Under the pieces are notes generated by a model, which did not search any database, was not told the DNA's origin, and saw only the letters and a program-made list of their open reading frames with translations. A DNA stretch of 11,441 nucleotides from Minisyncoccota bacterium (GTDB taxonomy: Bacteria; Patescibacteriota; Minisyncoccia; Minisyncoccales; CG1-02-41-26), in contig JAQURU010000021.1 in assembly GCA_028715435.1 (NCBI GenBank), positions 1 to 11,441 on the forward strand. The letters run 5' to 3'. Shown one piece after another: positions 5,475 through 11,441 of this stretch (positions are counted from its first letter, which is position 1; the number at the start of each line of letters is the position of its first letter). The position numbers were made by a program, and so were the translations under genes.

Positions 5475-6677
5475 TTGCGAAAATTGGTTGAACAATTTGT
5501 TTTCGGGCCAGAAAAAAATCAAACCAAAGCTTACTATAAAGTTAAAAAGGAAGCGTTAAAGCGCGGTATTTTTTTGGCTTCAATAGCCCCTTTTTATAAA
5601 CAAATTGCCACGGGCGACACAACTGGCTTGTCTGTGCCAGCTTTTAATATTAGAACCTTAACTTTTGATATTGCCTGTTCAATTTTTAAAACAGCCAAAA
5701 AATCCAAAGCAAGCGCTTTTATTTTAGAAATAGCTAGTTCTGAAATGGAATATACCAGGCAAACCCCTCAGGAATTTGCTTTTTGTGTTTTAAAAGCAGC
5801 CGTTAAAGAAAAATACAAAGGTCCAATTTTTTTACAGGGCGACCATTTTTATTTAAAAAACACTAGCCACGAAGCAATTAAGGGCTTGGAAAATTTAATT
5901 TTGCAAGCTTTTGCAGCTGGTTTTTATAATATAGATATTGATTGTTCAGATTTGGCTTTGGAGGATAACATAAAATATACGAATTATTTTATTGAGTTTA
6001 TTAAAAAAAATCAGCCTGTTGGCATTGAGGTAACAATAGGAGGTGAGGTTAGCAGTATTGGGGGAGCGGAAACAACCCAAACTGGCTTGGAGGATTTTTT
6101 AAAAAGGGTCCAAGGGGCTTGCCCCGTTCAAAGCGAGCGAAACGAGGCCTTTAATGGAATCACAAAAGTGTCGTGCCAAACAGGCACTAGGCATGGAGGC
6201 ATTGTTTTGCCTTCGGGTGGCATTGAAAAAATTAGCATAAATTTTGAGAACATAAGATGCTTAGGAGAAGTTGCCAAACAATATGCCACAACCGGAGTTG
6301 TTCAGCATGGAGCTTCTACTTTACAAAACGATCAATTTGATGGCTTGAGAAGGGCTGGAGCTTTAGAGGTTCACTTATCAACATTATTTAGTGACATTAT
6401 TTTTGACAGCCGCTATTTCCCTAAAGAATTAAAAGAAAAAATGTATTCTTGGGTAGAGCAAAACTTTCCCGAGCAAAGGAAAAATTTTACAACCGACCAA
6501 CAGTTTATAAAGGTTTTTCGTAAAAGATCGCTTGGAATTTTCAAAAAAGAAATTTGGCTTATGCCCAGCAGAAACATCAAGGGTATTTGCCAGGAACTTG
6601 AAGAAAAATTTTTATTTTTCTTCAAGATTTTTAATGTTAATGATACCGAAAAATTAATCAAGAAAATCTATAATTAA
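5475..6677 (+). CDS. Class II fructose/tagatose-bisphosphate aldolase family protein
   Basis: Class II aldolases use zinc to cleave fructose- or tagatose-1,6-bisphosphate to dihydroxyacetone phosphate and glyceraldehyde-3-phosphate. Visible family features are VPAFNIRT (54-61), QGDHF with Asp123 and the zinc ligand His124, TIGGEVSSIGG with Glu191, TRHGG with His240, and VVQHGAST with His278, in the expected order. The 400 residues exceed the usual 280-350 because of an N-terminal extension and a long C-terminal part (about 300-400). No ATG is available: an in-frame TAA at 5469-5471 leaves TTG at 5475 as the first plausible start, with no Shine-Dalgarno site. Residues 214-225 are an extra 12-residue segment of repeat-like DNA. 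The substrate cannot be decided from sequence. The end overlaps miaA tail to tail by 24 nt. Confidence 0.82.
   Translation: MRKLVEQFVFGPEKNQTKAYYKVKKEALKRGIFLASIAPFYKQIATGDTTGLSVPAFNIRTLTFDIACSIFKTAKKSKASAFILEIASSEMEYTRQTPQEFAFCVLKAAVKEKYKGPIFLQGDHFYLKNTSHEAIKGLENLILQAFAAGFYNIDIDCSDLALEDNIKYTNYFIEFIKKNQPVGIEVTIGGEVSSIGGAETTQTGLEDFLKRVQGACPVQSERNEAFNGITKVSCQTGTRHGGIVLPSGGIEKISINFENIRCLGEVAKQYATTGVVQHGASTLQNDQFDGLRRAGALEVHLSTLFSDIIFDSRYFPKELKEKMYSWVEQNFPEQRKNFTTDQQFIKVFRKRSLGIFKKEIWLMPSRNIKGICQELEEKFLFFFKIFNVNDTEKLIKKIYN
6114..6149 (+). repeat. Hairpin-bearing 12-codon segment inside the aldolase gene
   Basis: GGGGC (6114-6118) and GCCCC (6121-6125) form a tight hairpin, followed by a GC-richer tail with CGAGCGAAACGAGG. 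The segment covers codons 214-225 exactly (G-A-C-P-V-Q-S-E-R-N-E-A) and lies in a loop between the EVSSIGG and TRHGG motifs. It looks like inserted repeat DNA tolerated in frame; the boundaries are uncertain. Confidence 0.45.
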
Positions 6678-7559
6678 TTTTTTCGCTTGAGCGGGATTAT
6701 TTATCCATTTGATTCTTTTCTCTTTTTTAAACCAGGTCATTTGGCGTTTGGCAAACTGGATTGTGTGCAAAAAAATAAGCTCTCGCAGCTTTTTTTTTGT
6801 TGTTTTTTTTTGCCATTCAGCATAGCCAATGGTGTTTTGTAAAACAGCTGTCCAGCCGTATTTCTTTACCAATAACTTAACTTCTCTTTCTAATCCTTGC
6901 TTTAACATTTTATTAGTTCGTTTGCCTATTCTTTTTTTAAGTTCGGCTTTGGGAAACTTAATGCCAATTTGCGATACATCAAATAGGGGAGTGGCTTTTT
7001 GCCTTTGCTCCCAAAATGGCTGGCCAGTTATTTTACAAACTTCAATGGCCCTGATAAGACGGCGTTTATTATTGTTGTCAATTTGCTTGGCGCCTTGCCC
7101 GTCAAGTTTTTTATAAATAATAAAGAGTTCCTTTGTGGTTTTTTGCTCTAACTTTTTGCGCAACTTCTGGTTAGGTTTTAACTTAGGGAATTGCAAGTTA
7201 TCAACAATAGCTTTAATATAAAGCCCAGTGCCTCCAACCAAAAATGGTACTTTACCACGTTTTTGAATGTCTTTTATGGTTTTTTCAGCCATTTTTTTAT
7301 AAATAGCCACGTTAAGTGGTTTATTTGGTAAAGCAATATCGAACAAATGATGCGGCACTCCGAGACCCGGTCTAGGATTCCTAGACCGGGTCTCGGATGT
7401 TTTGGCGGTGCCGATAGTCATTCCTTTATAAATTTGGCGCGAGTCAGCGCAAACAATCTCACCATTAAATTTTTTTGCCAACCTTATAGCCAAATCGCTT
7501 TTCCCTGAAGCTGTTGGACCGAGTATAACAATTAATTTGTTATTTACTTTTTGCATCAT
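6654..7559 (-). CDS. miaA: tRNA dimethylallyltransferase
   Basis: MiaA transfers a dimethylallyl group to N6 of A37 in tRNAs that read UNN codons, giving i6A, the substrate of MiaB encoded just upstream. The 301-residue product shows the P-loop GPTASGKS (14-21), ADSRQIYKGMTIGTAK (38-53), VPHHLFDI, VGGTGLYI, NNKRRLIRAIEV, the QNTIGYAEW segment and QFAKRQMTWFKKE near the end, so it is complete. Between TAK and VPHH lies a 13-residue segment (S55-G67) made entirely of a 39-nt palindrome. Two adjacent ATGs (7559 and 7556) lie inside the 3' end of miaB, a 20-nt overlap that suggests translational coupling; no Shine-Dalgarno site is seen. The last 24 nt overlap the convergent aldolase gene. Confidence 0.96.
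   Translation of the reverse strand: MMQKVNNKLIVILGPTASGKSDLAIRLAKKFNGEIVCADSRQIYKGMTIGTAKTSETRSRNPRPGLGVPHHLFDIALPNKPLNVAIYKKMAEKTIKDIQKRGKVPFLVGGTGLYIKAIVDNLQFPKLKPNQKLRKKLEQKTTKELFIIYKKLDGQGAKQIDNNNKRRLIRAIEVCKITGQPFWEQRQKATPLFDVSQIGIKFPKAELKKRIGKRTNKMLKQGLEREVKLLVKKYGWTAVLQNTIGYAEWQKKTTKKKLRELIFLHTIQFAKRQMTWFKKEKRIKWINNPAQAKKLIIDFLD
7359..7397. repeat. Perfect palindrome inserted in miaA
   Basis: Two 19-nt arms (7359-7377 and 7379-7397) are exact reverse complements around one base. The core arm CCGAGACCCGGTCTAGG is identical to the core arm of the palindrome in thrS at 11260-11305. The 39 nt are exactly 13 codons of miaA (S-E-T-R-S-R-N-P-R-P-G-L-G). Its GC-rich composition stands out from the AT-rich gene. 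Confidence 0.9.
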
Positions 7560-8655
7560 GAAGAATTTTTATTAGTCTTTGCTCTCGTTGCGATTTCTCC
7601 TCTGTCGGGACGGTGTCTTTTAGAAAAAAAGCAGCTGTCCCTGGCCGAGGAGAGTATTTGGAGATATAGGCCTGATAAAAGCCGACTTTGTTAAAAACAT
7701 TGACGGTATTTTGAAAGGCCTTTTTTGTTTCCCCAGGAAAGCCCACAATAATGTCTGTTACAATTTTAACTCCTGGGATTTGTTTTTTAATTTTAGCAAT
7801 TAATTTTATATACTGGCTTGCGGTGTAAGGCCGTTTCATCGTTTTCAAAATTGCATTGTCGCCCGATTGCAAAGGCAAATGCAGATACTTTTCTAATTTC
7901 GGGTTTTTAGCGATCTCTTTAATTAACTCATCGTTAAAATTATGCGGATTTGCTGCCATAAAATTAACTCTAAAATTTCCCTTAATAGCTGTTATTTTTT
8001 GCAAAAGCCCAACAAAATTTGGATAAGAATTAACATTTTCACCCAAAAGCGTGGTATGGTTGTATTTTTTAGCAATTAAATTTTTTATTTCATCTAAGAT
8101 TTCTTTTTCTTTACGGTGGATTTCCTGCCCGCGAGTGTAAGGAACAACGCAATAAGTGCAAAAATTATTGCAGCCAAAAGAAATTGGCACAAAGGCCTTA
8201 GGAAAAGTTTTATAACTCGGTTTTATTTTTAAATAATTTAGTGAATCTCTAGACCTAGCCAGAAGAGGCCCGACCTCCCAAGGGCTCGGGCTCAAGCTTT
8301 GGAAGGAGGTCGGGCCTCGGGAACTTAAAATTTTAGGCCATTTAGCCAAGTTTTTTATAGATAAAATATAGTTAACTATTGGAGCTAGCTTTTTTTTGTC
8401 AGCTTTTAAAATGCAGCCAGTGGCCACAATTTTAACTTTTGATTTGCATTTTTGACTTTTGAATTTTAACTTTTGAATTTGGCTCAGGGCTTTATCAACA
8501 GCTGCCTGTCTTACCGAGCAAAAATTTACAATAACTAAATTAGCCCTTTCTGGGGAAGAAGATTTTTTATAACCAGCGGTTTCTAAAACAGTGGCAATTC
8601 GCTCGGAATCAGATTTATTCATCTGGCATCCAAAAGTGATGATATGGTATTTCAT
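7540..8655 (-). CDS. miaB: tRNA-2-methylthio-N6-dimethylallyladenosine synthase, lacking the TRAM domain
   Basis: MiaB is a radical SAM methylthiotransferase that converts i6A37 to ms2i6A37. The N-terminal domain holds the three cluster cysteines C10 (FGCQMNKSDSE), C46 (NFCSVRQ) and C81 (TGCILK). The radical SAM motif GCNNFCTYC has C162, C166 and C169, followed by VVPYTRG, and LPLQSGD and YSPRPGTAA are also present. The 371-residue protein ends soon after YSPRPGTAA, about where a TRAM RNA-binding domain would begin, so it is shorter than the usual 430-470. The ATG at 8655 is preferred over a TTG at 8679 because the family starts MKYHIITFGCQMN; there is no Shine-Dalgarno site. Two repeat-derived segments are present: residues about 58-76 and 113-130. 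It overlaps miaA by 20 nt. Confidence 0.93.
   Translation of the reverse strand: MKYHIITFGCQMNKSDSERIATVLETAGYKKSSSPERANLVIVNFCSVRQAAVDKALSQIQKLKFKSQKCKSKVKIVATGCILKADKKKLAPIVNYILSIKNLAKWPKILSSRGPTSFQSLSPSPWEVGPLLARSRDSLNYLKIKPSYKTFPKAFVPISFGCNNFCTYCVVPYTRGQEIHRKEKEILDEIKNLIAKKYNHTTLLGENVNSYPNFVGLLQKITAIKGNFRVNFMAANPHNFNDELIKEIAKNPKLEKYLHLPLQSGDNAILKTMKRPYTASQYIKLIAKIKKQIPGVKIVTDIIVGFPGETKKAFQNTVNVFNKVGFYQAYISKYSPRPGTAAFFLKDTVPTEEKSQREQRLIKILHDAKSK
8265..8318. repeat. 54-nt inverted repeat inserted in miaB
   Basis: GAGGCCCGACCTCC (8265-8278) and GGAGGTCGGGCCTC (8305-8318) are perfect 14-nt inverted arms around a 26-nt interior that itself holds tandem GGGCTC copies on the + strand. The 54 nt equal 18 codons and fall in the linker between the N-terminal and radical SAM domains of MiaB. 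The sequence differs from the miaA/thrS palindrome, so it is a second family. Confidence 0.85.
8428..8481 (-). repeat. AT-rich tandem degenerate repeat inside miaB, containing the 21-mer shared with gatB
   Basis: On the miaB strand the stretch is about three degenerate copies of a unit like TTCAAAAGTTAAAA. Bases 8447-8467 match gatB 4594-4614 exactly over 21 nt. It encodes a lysine-rich segment (KLKFKSQKCKSKVKI) between cluster cysteines C46 and C81, a region that is surface helix or loop in the family. Confidence 0.65.
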
Positions 8656-8680
8656 TGCATTATTTAAGCATATTTTCAAC

Positions 8681-8717
8681 CAAACAAAAAGGGACGTTGA
8701 GCGCCCCTTTTTGTTTG
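8681..8717 (-). terminator. Strong palindromic terminator between the Kazal gene and miaB
   Basis: CAAACAAAAAGGG (8681-8693) and CCCTTTTTGTTTG (8705-8717) form a perfect 13-bp stem with two more pairs near the loop. T-runs on both sides make it usable in both directions. It begins 13 nt after the stop of the minus-strand Kazal gene and ends only 25 nt before the miaB ATG, so miaB must depend on read-through or on a promoter inside this short stretch (TATGCT at 8673-8668 on the minus strand is a weak candidate). Confidence 0.8.
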
Positions 8718-8730
8718 TGCAAAGAGATTA

Positions 8731-9795
8731 TTATGGCTGTCCTCCCTGAACTTGGTTTTGGTTTTGATTTTGTTCTTGATTTTGAATTGTTCCCTGGTTC
8801 TGTTCCTGCTCTTGTTCCTGTTCTAACTGGCAGGGCTCTTCCCACACTCTTAAGCATTTTTGTTTTGCTTCACACCAAGAGTAGCCAGCAGAGCCAATGC
8901 AGCCGTGTTCATCTTTATCCCCTCCAACGATTTGCTGCCCATTAGTTGATGAAGCGCTTTCTTCACAAGGCCCTTGGCTAACAACAGCAATGTTTTGGCA
9001 TTGGGCTTTGCAAGAGTTGCCATAAGTTTTTCCATCAGACCCGCAAACAGGGTTATACTCTTCTGTGCAAACACAATCATTTCCCCATTGGCGAGTGGTA
9101 GTGCCAAGCCGCAGCCTTTCTTTTATTTCTTCTATTTTTTGTTTAATAACCGAGGTATTTGGCAGAGAGCCTTTTATGTTATCAGCAGCTTGTTGCAATC
9201 TATTTTGAATTTGAGCTTTGTCTTCTAGCTTTTGCATTACTTCTCCAAATTTTTCCATATATCTTTCTCGATTTTGCCTGATTTTTTCCATTGTGCTAGT
9301 CGGTACTTTAAATTCTAATTTTTCTAAAATTTGGGTGTGCAATATCTGCAATCTAACAAACTTATCTAAAAATTTGCTTATTGCTCCACTGGTGGTGGCT
9401 GTGCCTTTGAATTTATCAATGTTTTGATTGATTTTTTCGATTTGTTTGTTGTAAAGTTCAGTAGCTTTATCAAGAATTTGAGGATTATTTGTTTTTTCTG
9501 CTAATTTCTGGGCTTCTAGCAATCTTTCAGAGGCAAGTTTTAAATTGAGCTCGGCCTTTTTAACCTGGCCAAAAGTAAACATTGACTGAATTTTTTCTTT
9601 CCAGGATTTTAAAAAATACCACCTGCTATCGGGTAAAAGAGTTGGGTTAGAAACTCCTAAATCCTGGCTGGTTATTTCTGGCTCTGAAGTTGCTGTTTGC
9701 TCTGGGTCATCTTGCGCCATTGCCACATTTGCGCAAAATATTACAATTGTTAATATGGCAATAATAGAGACAATGAACTTAAAGATTTTTTGCAT
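8731..9795 (-). CDS. Secreted DUF5667-like protein with a Kazal-type domain and Q/N/E-rich tail
   Basis: The 354-residue protein has a signal peptide (hydrophobic 5-23, AMA at 25-27, likely cleavage before QDD). A DUF5667-like helical region follows: LLPDSRWYFLKSWKEKIQ, then FTFGQVKKAELNLKLASERLLEAQ and long helices to about 230. A Kazal-type fold comes next with six cysteines (C241, C243, C251, C262, C266, C277) around PVCGSDGKTYGNSC. A second small four-cysteine module follows (C299, C308, C314, C322) in DEHGCIGSAGYSWC. The tail (323-354) is low-complexity glutamine, glutamate and asparagine. Kazal domains often inhibit serine proteases; defence against foreign or host proteases is a guess. 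It starts 6 nt after thrS ends, without a Shine-Dalgarno site, and is followed by a strong terminator, so it is likely co-transcribed with thrS. Confidence 0.85.
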   Translation of the reverse strand: MQKIFKFIVSIIAILTIVIFCANVAMAQDDPEQTATSEPEITSQDLGVSNPTLLPDSRWYFLKSWKEKIQSMFTFGQVKKAELNLKLASERLLEAQKLAEKTNNPQILDKATELYNKQIEKINQNIDKFKGTATTSGAISKFLDKFVRLQILHTQILEKLEFKVPTSTMEKIRQNRERYMEKFGEVMQKLEDKAQIQNRLQQAADNIKGSLPNTSVIKQKIEEIKERLRLGTTTRQWGNDCVCTEEYNPVCGSDGKTYGNSCKAQCQNIAVVSQGPCEESASSTNGQQIVGGDKDEHGCIGSAGYSWCEAKQKCLRVWEEPCQLEQEQEQEQNQGTIQNQEQNQNQNQVQGGQP

Positions 9796-9801
9796 ATTAT
9801 A

Positions 9802-11441
9802 TTATTTTTTATTTTCGACTTGTTTTTTTATTGTATCAATAAATTTTTTAATTGTCATTGCGCCAAGGTCTTGGCTATGCGCTCTGACAGCGACCTTTTT
9901 TTGCTTAATTTCTTTATCTCCAACCACTAGGAGATTGGGTATCTTTTGGGTTTCCGCTTCTCTGATTTTCTTGCCAATGGTTTCATTGTCCAAGTTGATT
10001 TCTGCTCTGATATTGTTTTGCTTAAGCAAGCCTAAAATTTCTTGCCCGTATTTTTGGTGGGATTGGCCAATGGGCAAAATAATAGCTTGGGTGGGGGATA
10101 GCCAAACAGGAAAAGCTCCTGCATAGTGCTCAATCAAAACACCAATAAACCTTTCAAAAGACCCAAACAAAGCCCGGTGCAAAACATAAGGTCTTTCCTT
10201 CTCGCCTTTTTGGTTAATAAAGTTCATATCAAATCTCTCGGGTAGATTAAAATCAAACTGCAAGGTGGAGCATTGCCATTCTCTTCCCAAACAATCTTTT
10301 ATTTTATAATCCAGTTTTGGCCCGTAAAAAGCCGCTTCACCTTCCTGTTTTTTATAATTTAATTTTTGCTCTTTAGCCACTTCTTCCAGAATTTTTTCAG
10401 TAAATTCCCAGCCCTCGTCATTACCAGCATATTTCTCTTTGTTGGCCGGGTCTCTTAAAGATAAATAAACATTAAATTCTTTAAAGCCAAAAGTGTTCAG
10501 AATAAAAATAATAAAGTCAGCTACTCTTTTTAACTCGCTTTTTACTTGTTCTTTTGTGCAAATAATATGGGCGTCGTCTTGAGTAAACCCTCGCACTCTT
10601 GTTAGGCCAGAGAGCTCGCCTGATTTTTCATATCTGTAAACAGTGCCGCATTCAGCCCACCTTATTGGCAAATCCTTATAGCTTCTTATTTTTGAATTAT
10701 ACAAAGTAACATGAAAGGGGCAATTCATTGGCTTTAAAAGATACTCTTCTTTTATTTCTGATTTTTTGCCTTCCTGCGCTTCTTTTAATGTTTGGCTTAC
10801 TTCTAAGGGAGGATACATGCTTTCATTGTAAAAACCCCAATGCCCAGATGTTTCCCAAAGTTTTCGAGATCCAATATGGGGGGTTCTTACTAATTCATAG
10901 CCATTTTTTAAATGTTCCTGGTACCAAAAATCCTCCATAATCCGCCAAAGCATTGCGCCTTTGGGCTGCCACATTGCCAAACCCATGCCAACAGTTGGGT
11001 CAATTAAAAATAAGTCCAATTCTTTGCCGAGTTTGCGGTGGTCTCTCTTTTCTGCTTCCTCAAGCATTTTTAAATAATTGGTTAGTTCTTTTTCTGTTGA
11101 AAAAGCCACGCCATAAATGCGAGTTAACATTTTATTTTTTTCATTGCCCTTCCAGTAAGCCCCAGCTAATTTAGTTAGTTTAAAGGACAGTGGATTGATT
11201 TCTTTGGTATTTTTTACGTGCGGCCCAGCGCACAAATCCACAAAATCTCCACTTTCAAAAACCGAGACCCGGTCTAGGTTAGCTAACCTAGACCGGGTCT
11301 CGGTTAGTTCTTTAATAAGTTCAAGTTTGTAGGGTTGTTTAACGAAAAGTTTTTCTGCTTCGTTTTGAGAGGCTTCTTTTTTGGTAAACTCCACGCCTTT
11401 TTTGATAATTGCCTGCATTTCTTTTTCAATCTTAGGCAGGT
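9802..11441 (-). CDS. thrS: Threonyl-tRNA synthetase (N-terminal part beyond window)
   Basis: ThrRS charges tRNA(Thr). The frame is open to the window edge: the residues before the first in-window Met (11418) read L-P-K-I-E-K-E, typical of the family, so the gene continues upstream. Visible parts are the end of the editing domain with FVDLCAGPH, the catalytic core with zinc ligands in MNCPFH, DDAHIIC and LHRALFGS, class II motif 2 (RWAECGTVYRYEKSGELSGLTRVRGF), motif 3 (ALFGSFERFIGVLIEH), and the C-terminal anticodon-binding domain (ILPIGQSHQKYG to VRAHSQDLGAM). A segment of about 15 residues (TETRSRLANLDRVSV) before FVDLCAGPH is encoded by a palindrome related to the one in miaA. The catalytic motifs are intact. 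The Kazal gene follows after 6 nt. Confidence 0.97.
   Translation of the reverse strand, partial: LPKIEKEMQAIIKKGVEFTKKEASQNEAEKLFVKQPYKLELIKELTETRSRLANLDRVSVFESGDFVDLCAGPHVKNTKEINPLSFKLTKLAGAYWKGNEKNKMLTRIYGVAFSTEKELTNYLKMLEEAEKRDHRKLGKELDLFLIDPTVGMGLAMWQPKGAMLWRIMEDFWYQEHLKNGYELVRTPHIGSRKLWETSGHWGFYNESMYPPLEVSQTLKEAQEGKKSEIKEEYLLKPMNCPFHVTLYNSKIRSYKDLPIRWAECGTVYRYEKSGELSGLTRVRGFTQDDAHIICTKEQVKSELKRVADFIIFILNTFGFKEFNVYLSLRDPANKEKYAGNDEGWEFTEKILEEVAKEQKLNYKKQEGEAAFYGPKLDYKIKDCLGREWQCSTLQFDFNLPERFDMNFINQKGEKERPYVLHRALFGSFERFIGVLIEHYAGAFPVWLSPTQAIILPIGQSHQKYGQEILGLLKQNNIRAEINLDNETIGKKIREAETQKIPNLLVVGDKEIKQKKVAVRAHSQDLGAMTIKKFIDTIKKQVENKK
11260..11305. repeat. Perfect 46-nt palindrome inserted in thrS
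   Basis: Bases 11260-11282 are the exact reverse complement of 11283-11305. The inner core arm CCGAGACCCGGTCTAGG matches the miaA palindrome exactly; the centre (TTAGCTAA) and flanks differ. It adds residues just before the FVDLCAGPH editing motif. In both genes the first arm is read in the same frame (ETRSR), while the second arm is read in a different frame because the centre lengths differ. Confidence 0.9.

Noticed and set aside
8850..9107. Minus-strand frame inside the Kazal-domain region
   Set aside because: It is a shifted frame of the same strand; the in-frame Kazal cysteine pattern in the main gene shows which frame is coding.
9796..9801. TATAAT on the minus strand as a promoter of the Kazal gene
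   Set aside because: It touches the ATG directly, leaving no room for a transcription start upstream of the gene, and the region is AT-rich enough for chance matches.
7359..11305. The miaA and thrS palindromes as ends of one transposon
   Set aside because: Each is a complete self-contained palindrome within an intact gene, and the interval holds ordinary genes with no transposase.

Overview
The window looks like chromosomal DNA from a small-genome, AT-rich bacterium, most likely of the Candidate Phyla Radiation (Patescibacteria, Parcubacteria-like). The grounds are: AT-rich codon use; short or overlapping intergenic gaps; housekeeping genes without Shine-Dalgarno sites; a DUF5667/Kazal-type secreted protein of a kind I associate with these genomes; and dispersed palindromic or AT-rich repeats sitting inside conserved genes. 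This placement is inference; there is no rRNA in the window to confirm it. All visible stops are TAA except one TAG, and the code appears standard.

Left part (1-2068, + strand): the C-terminal end of an unrecognised gene, two tandem paralogous coiled-coil proteins (one a predicted lipoprotein, the other anchored by a transmembrane helix), and a small single-pass membrane protein. The last three have strong GGAGG-type ribosome binding sites. Gaps of about 50-200 nt separate the genes, and each holds one or more stem-loops. The largest gap without a gene is 1873-2068 (196 nt), so there is no empty stretch over 300 bases.

Centre (2069-6677, + strand): a dUTPase fused in frame to a dCMP deaminase but interrupted by one TAA codon in dUTPase motif III; then deoC (deoxyribose-phosphate aldolase), gatB (Asp/Glu-tRNA amidotransferase subunit B) and a class II fructose/tagatose-bisphosphate aldolase-like gene. 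The fusion and deoC belong to deoxynucleotide salvage: both fusion domains yield dUMP, and DeoC breaks down deoxyribose-5-phosphate.

Right part (6654-11441, - strand): thrS (5' end beyond the window), then a secreted DUF5667/Kazal protein, a strong palindromic terminator, and miaB and miaA overlapping by 20 nt. MiaA and MiaB act in sequence on A37 of tRNA (i6A, then ms2i6A). The aldolase and miaA converge and overlap tail to tail by 24 nt.

The most notable signal is that several conserved genes carry extra in-frame codons made of repeat DNA. A near-identical perfect palindrome (17-nt core arms) lies inside both miaA and thrS. A different 54-nt palindrome lies inside miaB, a hairpin-bearing 12-codon segment inside the aldolase, and a shared AT-rich 21-mer inside both gatB and miaB. 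They fall in predicted loops or linkers and leave catalytic motifs intact, which recalls the coding palindromic elements of Rickettsia.
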